From: Alloprevotella tannerae
GTDB taxonomy: Bacteria > Bacteroidota > Bacteroidia > Bacteroidales > Bacteroidaceae
Assembly (NCBI GenBank): GCA_015259125.1
Contig: JABZGR010000006.1
Location: 36,604-100,603 of the forward strand
Direction: 5' to 3'
Length of the DNA stretch: 64,000 nucleotides
The notes under the pieces were generated by a model, which was given only the letters and a program-made list of their open reading frames with translations, was not told where the DNA came from and did not search any database. Position numbers and translations under genes: made by a program. Below are positions 1-9,391 of the stretch, piece by piece (within the stretch, counting starts at the first letter, position 1; every line of letters starts with the position of its first letter).

Positions 1-75
1 ATCCGATTCGGTTTCCATTAACTGACAACTGCTGAATTCACCTTTTCGGGCAAACTTTCTTAATAAATTTCTCAC

Positions 76-113
76 AAGCACATCAGGTTATATCCTGATG
101 TGCTTCTTTGTTT
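76..113 (+). terminator. Rho-independent-type terminator
   Basis: A 12-bp perfect stem (76-87 with 94-105) with a 6-nt loop is followed by a T-rich stretch. It probably ends a plus-strand transcript entering from outside the window. No coding sequence can be assigned upstream of it inside the window. Confidence 0.7.
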
Positions 114-120
114 AATTCTT

Positions 121-360
121 ATCGACTGACGAAAAACTTACGCTAGACCTCAAAATTAGCCCCCGCCATCAACACCTCTTTCTTTCTCAACAGCCAAATA
201 AAACTGTGCACACCTCAAACTAAACTTAAAAAGTTGTTATACTTCACAAAAACTTCGTGTTATACCGACGTTAACACGACATATAATCTTCAAGACTGTT
301 GATAAGAATAATGATTTTATTTATCTTCGCCATAAGATCATGTTAACATCATAATTTTAA
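121..360. other. AT-rich gap left of the IS; nothing recognised
   Basis: No gene, RNA or repeat is recognised between the terminator and the left inverted repeat of the IS1380-type element. The sequence is AT-rich. It may be the old intergenic region into which the element inserted. Confidence 0.4.
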
Positions 361-1825
361 CCCAAATCGGTCATTAGAAAGTCATTCTTTATATTTTCTA
401 AAGACCATCATTAGAAAATGATGTTTGTATGCTGCTGTTTATCAACAATCTACTAACTTTACTACGTAAAAGTTAGGTGTTATGATGCATAACTATGATA
501 TAAAGTTCTTAAATAAAAAATAACTCCATTTGGTGGGTTATCCTTATTCTTAAAGATGCTCGAAAAATGCCATTTTGAAGAGCATTTAGCATCGTGTCCT
601 CTTCCACAACAAGGGTCAAATCGTGGCTATAAGCCCATACAACTTATTCTTGGTCTGTTCGCCGGTGTATGGTGTGGTGCCAACGGCTTTGGTCATCTCG
701 ATGTAGTTCGTTATGATGCTGCACTTTGCAAGCTTCTTGGTTGGGAACGTGGTGCTGATCATCGGGCATATCAACGCTTTCTCAACAAATTTTCTCAATT
801 CGTCAACCAACGCGTATTCAGCGACCTGTTCGGGTGTTTTTTTTCGGAGTTGATCTTTGATAATTACACGCTTGACTTCGATTCTACGGTCATAGTGCGT
901 GAGGGAAATCAAGAAGGTGCAGCTAAGGGGTATAATCCCAAACGTCCCGGCAGACCATCCCGTCATCCTTTTATTGGCTTTCATTTCAGATGTCAGGATG
1001 ATTGCCAATTATTGGTTGCGTCCGGGCAATACTTCTGCAAGCACCAATTACCTTTCATTCTTAGAAGATACGCTCTCAAGGCTTCAGAATAAGAAGGTTG
1101 GCTTAATTCGCATGGATAGCGGTTTCTTCTCTGGAAATATCATAAACTATTTGGAAAACAATAAGTTAACACACATCATTGCCTGCCGCTTCAATAACCG
1201 TATAAAGTATAGTCTTACCCATGAAACAATCTGGGTGGAAGTAACCGATGGTCTAGATATATCTGAAACAACATACAAGTCAGATAGTTGGGAGAAACCA
1301 AGGCGTATCATTATGGTTAGGCAGGAAATAGAGAAACATCCTATGGCGGCAGGAAAGCAGATTAAGCAGTTGGAGTTGTTTGAAGATGAAGAGGATTTGG
1401 CAAATACCGATACAGCTGCTATGTAACCAACCTAACCCTACCTGCCAAGGTTGTGTATGATGCATACAGAGGAAGAGCCGATTCTGAAAACAGAATCAAG
1501 GAACTTAAATACGACTTCTCGCTAGATGATTTTGTGTCACACAACTTCTGGGCAACAGAGGCATGCGGAAACTTTATCATCATGGCGTATAACTTTATGT
1601 TGCTCTTCAGGCACGCATTGATAAGCTTTGACAAGAGACAGTTTCTAAAGACCATACGCTATGAATTGTTGGCCACACCTGCATATTTGGGTAAGGTAAA
1701 GGATTAGCATATACTCTATTTGGCAAGGTCGCTAAAAACAAGGCAAGCTTTCCTAAATATATCGTAAAAACTAAAGGATTTCTCTATGCCATACAACACA
1801 AAAAAATCCTAATGACCGATTTGGG
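361..1825 (+). mobile_element. IS1380-family insertion sequence, decayed
   Basis: The element is bounded by 17-bp perfect terminal inverted repeats beginning CCCAAATCGGTCATTAG (361-377 and the complement of 1809-1825). They enclose a broken transposase gene, giving an element of 1,465 bp. No matching target-site duplication is visible: the left flank ends TTTAA and the right flank begins ATAAA. This fits an old insertion whose flanks have drifted. A second TCATTAGAAA copy lies inside the left end (about 409-418). With intact ends it could still be moved by a transposase supplied elsewhere. Confidence 0.85.
556..1707 (+). pseudogene. IS1380-family DDE transposase, multiply frameshifted
   Basis: The protein is recognisable in pieces. 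The first frame (from 556) contains LDFDSTV with the first catalytic Asp. A one-base shift near 980 moves the reading to frame 2, which carries RMDSGFFSG with the second Asp. A second shift near 1385-1395 returns to frame 1, where YRGRADSENRIKEL supplies the catalytic Glu region. The frame then closes at 1707, although transposase-like residues (ILYLARSLKTRQAF) continue in another frame to about 1770. There are thus at least three lesions in one gene, so no active enzyme can be made without multiple frameshifts. Family assignment rests on the typical IS1380 signature around the Glu. Confidence 0.85.
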
Positions 1826-2019
1826 ATAAACACGTCTGAAACACAATCCGACCAACGCCGTACAAAACATACCATTATATATAGGAGGTAGCCGGCTGTC
1901 AGTTTGCGCGTGTTGTGAAAACCTTTGCGCGCCGAACTTTAGTTCTCGCCTTTCAAACGCTCCTAACCTATTCGCCAAGAGTTCCCGGAGAAAGCCCGAC
2001 CGACATCACCCTATCAAAC

Positions 2020-2061
2020 AAAGAATCTGCAACAACCTTTTAGGGCTGCTACAGATTCTTT
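2020..2061 (-). terminator. Terminator of the 2083-4482 lipoprotein gene
   Basis: A 10-bp outer stem (2020-2029 with 2052-2061) is extended by a weaker inner stem and followed on the minus strand by a T-rich stretch. It lies 22 bp past the stop codon of the minus-strand lipoprotein gene. Confidence 0.65.
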
Positions 2062-2082
2062 CCTATTATATATTGTCTCGTC

Positions 2083-4482
2083 TTAATCTGCGTAAGGAGT
2101 TGTCTTTCTCCACAAACGAACGGGGATTTGCATCCGAAGGTTTTGGATGTATTCTCCTCCATCTTTACGACCTACATCCGACAAAGGCCTTTCCTGATAC
2201 AGCGGAACGCCCTTATAACCATAGTAGAAAAAGCTGCCCACGTCACCACCCAAATCAGGCATTCTAAAACCGACAACCAGCTTAGGAACGTTATTATCAC
2301 TATCTCTAACGATAGTACTTTTGTATGCATATCGCCCTCCGGGTATCGCATCATCAGGCGTCCAGTACTGCGCACTATGTCCAGGATCAGTAAGATACCA
2401 ATAGAACAATCCCATATTTAAACTTTTGGATTGAAAGGTTTTAAAGATATAACCACCACCCAAAGGAATAATGCGCTTTACGTCGGCAGGATAAACATGC
2501 CCATAATTATCCGGTGCTGCCCAGAAATCTTCAGTAGTGATATCGTCCATATCGAGTACAAAGCGAGGACCGAGATAGCGCTGTGTAATCACAGCAAGCT
2601 TGTTGCTTTGATCATCCTCCCAACGCATTACGTAGCGATACTTGTTGGTATCAATCCAAGAAAGACCGGTCATACCGGAACTTACTCTGGCAACAGATTG
2701 CTTGGCATATCCTTGATAAACCTGACCTTCGCCATCATTGGTGATATAGTCGGGTTTCTTAGACATATTCAGCATATAAGCGATTTTCTTGCCATTGGCT
2801 TCCACGCGCTTAGAAGAGCTTTGATAGACAAGCTTTGTCGCCGGCCATCCGGGAAGGCGAGCCGGAGAAATAACACCCATGGAGAAGTTATAGTAAGGCG
2901 CACCACCAGACTGTGAGCGGAAGCCAGCAAAACCATAACCTTGCGGGATAATGCTTCGCCAATACTCGTGACCGGCCATCATATAATCTGAAGGAATGGT
3001 AGAGAGGTTCGACTCAACCTCGCTATATTTATAGCGTGTAGTATGGGCCACGTCTTGATTCACATCCGTGGAGAGCTGTGCATCTGTACCGAAGTTGTCG
3101 TGCTTAGCAATATAGCTCAGCGGCGGAAACTCGTAAACGACTTTACCCTTAGCCGGATAGTTAGCACCGGAAAGGTAGCTGGCGCGCGTACCATAAGCCG
3201 GAATCATATTGATAGACTTAGGCACGACCATACCGCTCGTACCATTGCCGTCGGGCTCTGCCATCAACAAGAACTGGGTCTTTGCAATGTGCATCGTATC
3301 GGCCGACCCCTCACCTTCTTTATTACCTTTGTAAATCAACACATCCTGCTCCTGCGGACACATCCACACATAGATGAAGCTGGACGCTTCCTTGCCTTTT
3401 ACGACCTTATCAAAGTTGTCGCCTCCGGTCCTTGGCAAGAAAGTGTGGTCATAATAGTAGAGTGCCGTATTGAGCTTATTACTCTTCTCTTCAGCAAAGT
3501 TGGCGATATAATCGCCTTTTATGCGGAAGCGACGCTTAACAATGAGTCCGTCAGCAGCCGTCATCGCATTGTCAGTCAATGGGCGTTGATAGAACTTGAA
3601 GGCCTTGAAAGCACTCTTGTAAGAGTCCAACTTAGCCGAAGCGATTTCCGTATCCGTCACATCGTGAAGCTCGGACGACTTAACAAAGTTCTTATCATCA
3701 AACGCACTTAAGTCAAACTGCCCGCAAAGAATGTTGCTCGTAATGATGCGCACACCATTATATTTAAAATCGAAGTGCGTACCGTTAGAGACCTTCAAGC
3801 GAACGATCGTGCCAAACTGCTTGAAGCGCACCGGAAGCTTTGCCTCGAATGTGCCATTCGCCGCATTGGTTTCCAACTTGCGCCAACTGAAAATGTACGG
3901 AACGTTTGCGCCCCACGTGGCAACCTCGCCGGTTGATGTGCGAGGCGTATGGCCTTCTGAATAGCCATTAAATTTCACTTGGTCCGTACCAAGCAGCTGC
4001 TCGCCGCCTAAGATACCGCACACATACCACGTGCCGGCACTCAAATTAGAGCCGGCTTTAAGCTCGAAGCGTTCGTTGGTTTCCAGGCTCAATTTGCCGC
4101 CCTTCTTATAGGTCCAATTCGTCACAACTTTCGTTATAGGTTGTGAATCGTCAGAGTTTCTAAAGATCAAGACTACAGGAACTTTCGTACCGTCTTCTAG
4201 TTCCTTGCCGTCGTCACCCGATTGATCAAAGATGCCAATCGGCGTTGGGAAGCCTTCAGCGTGTCCATCCGTAGCAATTGTTTGATAACCGATCGCGCGG
4301 CGGCTCGGCCCTTCAGCTTTCGGAGAGCCACTCTGCCCGCCCATATCGCCTTCGATCGACAGCGATACCTTCACACCGGGTTGCTCCTCTTGGCCGGCAT
4401 CGGGCCCTACAACCTCTTGATCTGAACAGCCACTAAAGAGCGCTATGCAGACCGCAAAACTTGCATAAAGTAAATGTTTCAT
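2083..4482 (-). CDS. Large fimbrillin-like surface lipoprotein
   Basis: A 799-residue protein beginning MKHLLYASFAVCIALFSGC, a type II signal peptide with lipobox FSGC, so the mature protein is lipidated at Cys19. An acidic, Gln/Gly/Ser-rich linker follows, then a long beta-rich ectodomain with no transmembrane segment. The general plan (lipobox, N-terminal beta region near residues 60-250, C-terminal Gly/Tyr/Trp-rich domain rich in YW motifs) resembles Bacteroidales fimbrillin or minor-fimbrial accessory proteins (FimD/FimE/Mfa type). I cannot name a subfamily. It follows a small peptide gene by 79 bp in the same direction; the same arrangement recurs at 17028-18951. The likely role is surface adhesion or fimbria assembly; this is inference. 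Confidence 0.7.
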   Translation of the reverse strand: MKHLLYASFAVCIALFSGCSDQEVVGPDAGQEEQPGVKVSLSIEGDMGGQSGSPKAEGPSRRAIGYQTIATDGHAEGFPTPIGIFDQSGDDGKELEDGTKVPVVLIFRNSDDSQPITKVVTNWTYKKGGKLSLETNERFELKAGSNLSAGTWYVCGILGGEQLLGTDQVKFNGYSEGHTPRTSTGEVATWGANVPYIFSWRKLETNAANGTFEAKLPVRFKQFGTIVRLKVSNGTHFDFKYNGVRIITSNILCGQFDLSAFDDKNFVKSSELHDVTDTEIASAKLDSYKSAFKAFKFYQRPLTDNAMTAADGLIVKRRFRIKGDYIANFAEEKSNKLNTALYYYDHTFLPRTGGDNFDKVVKGKEASSFIYVWMCPQEQDVLIYKGNKEGEGSADTMHIAKTQFLLMAEPDGNGTSGMVVPKSINMIPAYGTRASYLSGANYPAKGKVVYEFPPLSYIAKHDNFGTDAQLSTDVNQDVAHTTRYKYSEVESNLSTIPSDYMMAGHEYWRSIIPQGYGFAGFRSQSGGAPYYNFSMGVISPARLPGWPATKLVYQSSSKRVEANGKKIAYMLNMSKKPDYITNDGEGQVYQGYAKQSVARVSSGMTGLSWIDTNKYRYVMRWEDDQSNKLAVITQRYLGPRFVLDMDDITTEDFWAAPDNYGHVYPADVKRIIPLGGGYIFKTFQSKSLNMGLFYWYLTDPGHSAQYWTPDDAIPGGRYAYKSTIVRDSDNNVPKLVVGFRMPDLGGDVGSFFYYGYKGVPLYQERPLSDVGRKDGGEYIQNLRMQIPVRLWRKTTPYAD

Positions 4483-4561
4483 TCTTTTTTTTATAATACG
4501 GCTATATAGGAGATTTCTCCTATGGTTTTATCAGTTCTGTTTACACTGAGATTCTAAACGA

Positions 4562-4714
4562 TTAGTCATTTCCCTCTTCGGGGTCCGGCTCATCATCACC
4601 GGGATCAAGCGTACCAGAAAAGGTACTTCCCGGGCGAATAGGCACACCCATCATTTCATCCGTATAAAGACTTAACACCTCTATGCCGGGACTTACATAT
4701 TCCATCTTCCTCAT
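4562..4714 (-). CDS. Small acidic-tailed peptide upstream of fimbrillin-like gene
   Basis: A 50-residue protein starting MRKMEYVSPGIEVLSLYTD and ending in an acidic tail (DPEEGND). A start farther upstream at 4807 is possible on paper but overlaps the -7 box at 4805-4812, so I use the ATG at 4714. The pattern M-[KR]-K-x(1,2)-Y-x(2)-P near the N-terminus, a short middle and an acidic C-terminus is shared with the 64-residue protein at 17028, which also precedes a fimbrillin-like lipoprotein. Such short proteins are common in Bacteroidales and, as far as I know, uncharacterised. No classical signal peptide is evident. Confidence 0.6.
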   Translation of the reverse strand: MRKMEYVSPGIEVLSLYTDEMMGVPIRPGSTFSGTLDPGDDEPDPEEGND

Positions 4715-4804
4715 ATAAAACTCTCTATCTAAATTAATAAATGTTCTGATTGATTTGTACCGCTCATCAAGCCTTGTCCAACCACAATCTTTGTGTATTT
4801 TCGG

Positions 4805-4835
4805 CAAAAATACACCACATAAATTAAACGAACAA
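4805..4835 (-). promoter_or_regulatory. Bacteroidales promoter for the peptide/lipoprotein pair
   Basis: Read on the minus strand: TTG (complement of 4833-4835), 20-nt spacer, TATTTTTG (complement of 4805-4812). This matches the Bacteroidales -33/-7 consensus. It implies a leader of roughly 85 nt before the ATG at 4714. A second -7-like TACTTTTG lies farther upstream (4910-4917). Confidence 0.7.
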
Positions 4836-5268
4836 GGATTTCACCACAGATATTGCACCATTTTAACATTTTCCACTCGCATTTGCACCCTTTTACCTAA
4901 CTTGCTTTGCAAAAGTAAGATGGTCATTGCCCCATCTACCATCCTGCGCACAAGGCAAAGCATCACGAATTGACTCACAATTATTTATAAATAGAGCGGT
5001 CGCCTATGCTACCTCTCAAAACAACCTTTCCCACAACCGTCTCACCATTAGTCGCGTTATAATCATAAAAAAAAGCATCTAATAAATACACGAGAAACGT
5101 AAGCTACGCTCATTTGCGAAAAGTTCACCCCACTTCGCACAAAAATAGGCGAGATAGTCACACGCTGTCAATAGATGGGTGATGCGAAACCCCACTCACA
5201 CACACGGCAATCCCTAAGCTTGATCTTGCGTATCGCACGCAGCAAGTCTGGGCAATTGTATGATAGGT

Positions 5269-5424
5269 CTACAGTCCCAAATTGAAAGAATGGTTATCGT
5301 CTTCAGGCGGATCTTCATAACCCACAAATTCAGACGTGGGCTGAAAGTCGAATCCATAACCCCAAATGATTGTATCGGTAACTACATGCTTTTTATGCCC
5401 CGAAATGGTAACCGGATATTTACC
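5269..5424 (-). pseudogene. C-terminal fragment of an unidentified secreted protein
   Basis: Read on the minus strand, this gives a 51-residue protein-like C-terminus (GKYPVTISGHKKHVV, then IIWGYGFDFQP, ending HSFNLGL and a TAG stop). It is blocked upstream by an in-frame TAA at 5425-5427. Upstream of that stop the same frame continues as CNVLELVDN, so the stop could be a mutated Gln codon. No start or N-terminal part remains. It looks like the decayed tail of a Bacteroidales surface protein; I cannot name the family. Confidence 0.45.
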
Positions 5425-5457
5425 TTAGTTGTCAACTAATTCTAGGACATTACAGTC

Positions 5458-5550
5458 CCTACTTGTGCGGACAAAAATTCCTACCTATAGAGAAAAAAAT
5501 CCGCCCTATGGGGACGAAATTTCCAACCTATAGGAACAATACTTTATAAC
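5458..5550. repeat. 21-22 bp-period array on CCTATAGG-like motifs
   Basis: CCTA-containing palindromic cores recur at 5484 (CCTATAG), 5505 (CCTATGG) and 5527 (CCTATAGG), spaced 21 and 22 bp. A weaker CCTA at 5458 makes a possible fourth. A/T-rich segments with the pattern GACAAAAATTCC / ACGAAATTTCC lie between them. The array sits in a 1.2-kb gene-poor gap and is not translated in any plausible gene. A related-looking 22-bp-period array occurs at 20282-20380. Confidence 0.65.
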
Positions 5551-5997
5551 ATGGGAAGTGAGAAGATATTACTGAGATGGTTTTTGATAAAGATAGAAAA
5601 CAAGCCCCACAACAGTAGGAGTTTTCCATTCATACTGAAAGGCGAAGCTAACGACTTTGAACGGAATCTTTCAGGCTTGCAATAGAATGCGTTGAGCATT
5701 ATCCTTGTCCTTGAATGGTATCTTCTTAAGGCAGTATAGTGCAGACGAGTTATTAAGACTTGTTACAGCAAACAACGTTCATACTTTTGACAATTGAATA
5801 AAACTTCAACTTTAACAGCAAACAACATGTACAATCGCGAAGAATTATTAGCACATTTCTATATATACGACGAATTTTGAAAATTTATCGGCCTGTCATT
5901 TTCTGAATAAAAGTATTTTTTCTCGGAAAAAATTGGCTTTGATTTGTGTAAAGTGCGTAAATTTACCCCGCAATACGCAACCAAGGATAACCTATAT
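5551..5997. other. AT-rich gap upstream of the T9SS cluster
   Basis: No intact gene is seen. On the minus strand about 5590-5770, two open stretches (containing CLKKIPFKDKDNAQRILLQA and VVSFAFQYEWKTPTVVG) separated by a stop look protein-like and may be another decayed gene, but I cannot identify it. The segment just before the ATG at 5998 has TTTG followed by TAAATTTA (about 5970-5977), a partial match to a Bacteroidales promoter. Confidence 0.3.
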
Positions 5998-8900
5998 ATG
6001 AAAAGAACATTACTACTACTATTGCCTATGTTATTAGGCGCAGGTAGTCCAAGCTGTGCACAAGCCCAGCAAACAAGCACTTATAAGCATAAGGCTTTGA
6101 TTTACGATGTGGCAGACGGAGAGGCAGCGGTTTATGGCTACCTTCGATACGACACAAAGTATCGCACGAATGGTTTGACTACATTCCGAACGAACACACC
6201 CAGCACCTATTCCTTAATCAAAGACTATGGCAATATTCCCGGTAAAACGCCAATTTTTACTGCCGGAACATACGTTGGGAAAGATTATCTTGCATACGAA
6301 ACGACATTGTATGCAAACGTTCTTATGCCTTACGCCTTTAGCGTCATCGACCCAAGTACAGGAGCTTGCGAGCGGAAGAGCGTATTCCCCGAAGGTGCGC
6401 CGATACTTATTATGGACGAGATGACCTATGATCCGAAGACGGACAGAATCTTCGGCGTACACTACGATACAGATCGCTTCACGACTGATTTATATGAAGT
6501 GAACCGAACAACTTATGCCATCAATAAGGTTGCGGTCATCAACGACGCCCTTTTTACGCTCTCTGCGGAGAATGGCTACTTATATGCGATCATATCTGAT
6601 GAGGCTTTTACCAAGTCTACCCTTGTCAGAATAGACGAAAAAAGCATTGACGCCGGAAAGCAAACTTGCACAATGGTCAATGTAAGTCCGGCGGAAGGCA
6701 CCGGAATCAGCATAGGCAATTATAGCCAATCGATGGAGTTTGACAAAACGACACATCGCCTATGGTGGACGGCACAAGCTGCCGACGGCAAAGCCTATTT
6801 GATAGAGCTGAATCCTGAAACAGGAAAGGCAATCACGCAGACGCAGATAGATGGCGACTTGCAGTTGCTCTCTATGGCTATCCCTTATCAGTATGTAGCT
6901 GAAGAAGCCCCCTCTTATGTGAGGAATCTTACCGTAAAAGCGGGAGAATTTGGTGCAAGCAATGCTACGTTGACTTGGACAACCCCGAACACCGACTATA
7001 GCAATAAGTCTCTTGCAAGCATTGACGGAATCAGAATCTACCGCAATGACCAACTTGTTCAGACAGTATCAACGACTGAAAAGGGCAAGAGTATGGACTG
7101 GACTGACACGGGGCTTGCAGAAGGCAACTATATATATAAGGTAGTGCCCTACAACCAAAAGGGCGATGGTATATATAAGGAAGCATCAGCTTTCGTAGGT
7201 GAAGATGTGCCGGGCGCACCTGTAAATGTTCAACTGACTACCAACGACACAAAAGGCACCATTACTTGGAGTGAGCCTGCTATGGGCGCTAATAAGGGCT
7301 ATTACGACAAGGCGACACTCACTTACGACGTAGTGCGTATGCCGGACAATGTGACGATTGCAGCCAAGACGACGACACGCTCCGTTGAGGATCAAGTAAC
7401 CGTACACGCAGGCTACAGCTATGTTGTTACGGCCTACAGCAAAAAAGGGAAAGGCCTCTCTGCTACTTCCAACACTGTAGCTTATGGTTCATCGGGAAGC
7501 ATTCCTTTCATCTCTGATTTGAAGACCAAAGACGAAGTTGACAGATGGACAGTCCTCGACAACAATAATGACGGTATGACTTGGAAGTTTGATCCTACCA
7601 CGTCCTCAGCTTTCTATGATCGTAGCGAGAAGAATGCAGACGACTGGTTGGTATCACCTCCACTCTCATTCAATAAAGAGAAAAAATATCAGTTGCGTTA
7701 TACTTACTCTACCGCCAATTGGGTTAACCCCGATGATCACAAGCCGGTTATGGAGAAGATGAAAGTCTTCTACGGCACAACGCCAACCGCAGCGGGTCTT
7801 ACAACGATGATCGTAGATTTAAAGGAGTTCCATACTGCTTCTGAGACTTACTACTATGGTAAGAACACCTTCAGTGTAGACGCAAGCGGCAACGGACACG
7901 TAGCATTCCAAGCTTGTTCAGATGCTATGCACGGTCGGATATATCTTAAAGATGTATCATTACGCGAATATAGCGAAAAGGATTTGAGCCTTAAGGATCT
8001 TTCCGGTTCTGCTACAGCCAACTGCGGCGTAGAGCAAGTTTTCGTAGCAACCATTAGCAATGAGGGTTCTAAGGCGGTAAGCAACTATACCGTTCAACTC
8101 ATCAACGCAGACACGAATGAAGAACTTGCTTCTGCTGCCGGCGTAGCTGTTGCTCCCGATGCAACGGGCACAGTGCTTATCAAATGGATACCGGCGACAG
8201 AAGGTGATATAAATGTGTCAGCACGCGTCATTTTAGAAGGCGACACCTACCCGAAAGACAACACTTTTGCGTCATCGATCAAGGTTAAAGTGGCGGCTAA
8301 GGGTGCAAGCAAATGGCTGACGATCAACACAGATGAGTCTTATGGTTGGTACTCTCCCTTCTTCGTCTCTATGCCTTATTCACAAGCACAGTGTCTGTAT
8401 ATGGAGGACGAAATCCAAAAGAAAGACATAAGCTTCGTAGCGATGCAGGTGAAGTATAATGGTAAGGCTAAGAACGAATTTACGTTCCCGGCAAGAATCT
8501 ATATGAAGAAGACCAACCGCACCGACTTGATCTCTGACGATAACGATTACATCGGCGTCTTTGAAGAAGGTGATTGGACAAAGGTCTTTGATGGCAACAT
8601 TACGATCTCTGGTCAAAAGGAGGGCGAGGACTTGCAGATTAAGTTTGATACGCCATTCTACTACACTGGCGGCAATCTGAATATGAAGTTCGAAGCGCTG
8701 GCAGGCGGAAAACGCCTTATGCCTAATCAGCATCCGGAATGGCACTTGAAAGAAATTGTAGGCAAGCCGCGCACGGCACACTATGATGGCCAAACGAGCA
8801 ACATAAAAGAGTCTGAAATCTTCCCTTCGCCCTATGTTCCTTTCATGATGTTGGAATATAAAGATGGTAACATTTCCGGTATGCTCTCTATAGGTGGAGA

Positions 8901-9108
8901 AGGACTGAACATTTATCAGAACGGCAACGTACTCTACCTCTCATCAGTCTGTGATAAGATTGACTTATTCAGCACTTCCGGTGCACTCGTAGGCACAGCG
9001 AACCATACGGATCGTCTCCAGCTGACTTCGCTTTCCTCCGGTGTATATGTATTGAAAGTAAATAAGAAAGGCCACGTACAAACGCTAAAAATTGTATTGA
9101 AACGATAA
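5998..9108 (+). CDS. T9SS-exported multidomain adhesin-like protein (FnIII, choice-of-anchor J)
   Basis: A 1,036-residue protein. Start chosen at MKRTLLLLLPMLLGAG because it opens a classical signal peptide; an upstream in-frame start would bury it. Visible layout: signal peptide; a repetitive beta-rich, propeller-like region to about residue 300; two fibronectin-III-like modules (about 307-495, each with PGAPVNVQ-type strands); a cleaved-adhesin/choice-of-anchor-J module (about 500-655, with DDWLVSPPLSF); a CARDB-like module (about 660-765); another beta domain; and a C-terminal sorting domain (about 960-1036, with LYLSSVCDKIDLF then SSGVYVLKV, ending KIVLKR). Anchor-J modules occur in gingipain-type adhesins. 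The protein should leave the cell by the type IX system. It is the first of four co-oriented T9SS substrates and shares its whole plan with the next gene. Confidence 0.85.
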   Translation: MKRTLLLLLPMLLGAGSPSCAQAQQTSTYKHKALIYDVADGEAAVYGYLRYDTKYRTNGLTTFRTNTPSTYSLIKDYGNIPGKTPIFTAGTYVGKDYLAYETTLYANVLMPYAFSVIDPSTGACERKSVFPEGAPILIMDEMTYDPKTDRIFGVHYDTDRFTTDLYEVNRTTYAINKVAVINDALFTLSAENGYLYAIISDEAFTKSTLVRIDEKSIDAGKQTCTMVNVSPAEGTGISIGNYSQSMEFDKTTHRLWWTAQAADGKAYLIELNPETGKAITQTQIDGDLQLLSMAIPYQYVAEEAPSYVRNLTVKAGEFGASNATLTWTTPNTDYSNKSLASIDGIRIYRNDQLVQTVSTTEKGKSMDWTDTGLAEGNYIYKVVPYNQKGDGIYKEASAFVGEDVPGAPVNVQLTTNDTKGTITWSEPAMGANKGYYDKATLTYDVVRMPDNVTIAAKTTTRSVEDQVTVHAGYSYVVTAYSKKGKGLSATSNTVAYGSSGSIPFISDLKTKDEVDRWTVLDNNNDGMTWKFDPTTSSAFYDRSEKNADDWLVSPPLSFNKEKKYQLRYTYSTANWVNPDDHKPVMEKMKVFYGTTPTAAGLTTMIVDLKEFHTASETYYYGKNTFSVDASGNGHVAFQACSDAMHGRIYLKDVSLREYSEKDLSLKDLSGSATANCGVEQVFVATISNEGSKAVSNYTVQLINADTNEELASAAGVAVAPDATGTVLIKWIPATEGDINVSARVILEGDTYPKDNTFASSIKVKVAAKGASKWLTINTDESYGWYSPFFVSMPYSQAQCLYMEDEIQKKDISFVAMQVKYNGKAKNEFTFPARIYMKKTNRTDLISDDNDYIGVFEEGDWTKVFDGNITISGQKEGEDLQIKFDTPFYYTGGNLNMKFEALAGGKRLMPNQHPEWHLKEIVGKPRTAHYDGQTSNIKESEIFPSPYVPFMMLEYKDGNISGMLSIGGEGLNIYQNGNVLYLSSVCDKIDLFSTSGALVGTANHTDRLQLTSLSSGVYVLKVNKKGHVQTLKIVLKR

Positions 9109-9116
9109 AGATTAAG

Positions 9117-9153
9117 ACTCTCTGCCGGTCTGAGAAGAGACAAGGCAGAGAGT
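9117..9153 (+). terminator. Hairpin after first T9SS gene
   Basis: ACTCTCTGCC (9117-9126) pairs with GGCAGAGAGT (9144-9153) just past the stop at 9108. The following T-run is weak, so termination may be partial. Confidence 0.5.
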
Positions 9154-9391
9154 CATATCTATTTGATATTGGGGCGACTTTAGCATGATTACATCACGCG
9201 CCGTAACGCTTCTGACGAAATGATGAAAGAGAAAAATCTCAGCTCTCATTTGTTTAGCTAACAATATCCAAATGACATTTAGGTAAAGTCAGACTAAAGT
9301 CAGCCCATGCAAACATCAACAATGAGTCACCTCTTTTAGTTGGAAAAGAAACATCAAATATAACAATTAATCACTTTTAATCCTAAGAGAT

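Noticed and set aside
3043..3711. Long antisense open frame (222 codons) inside the fimbrillin-like gene
   Set aside because: It is a shadow of the minus-strand gene, which has a signal peptide and continuous coding character.
4715..4807. Longer 81-residue form of the peptide at 4562
   Set aside because: Its start would fall on the -7 promoter box, and the extra residues have no relation to the paired peptide at 17028.
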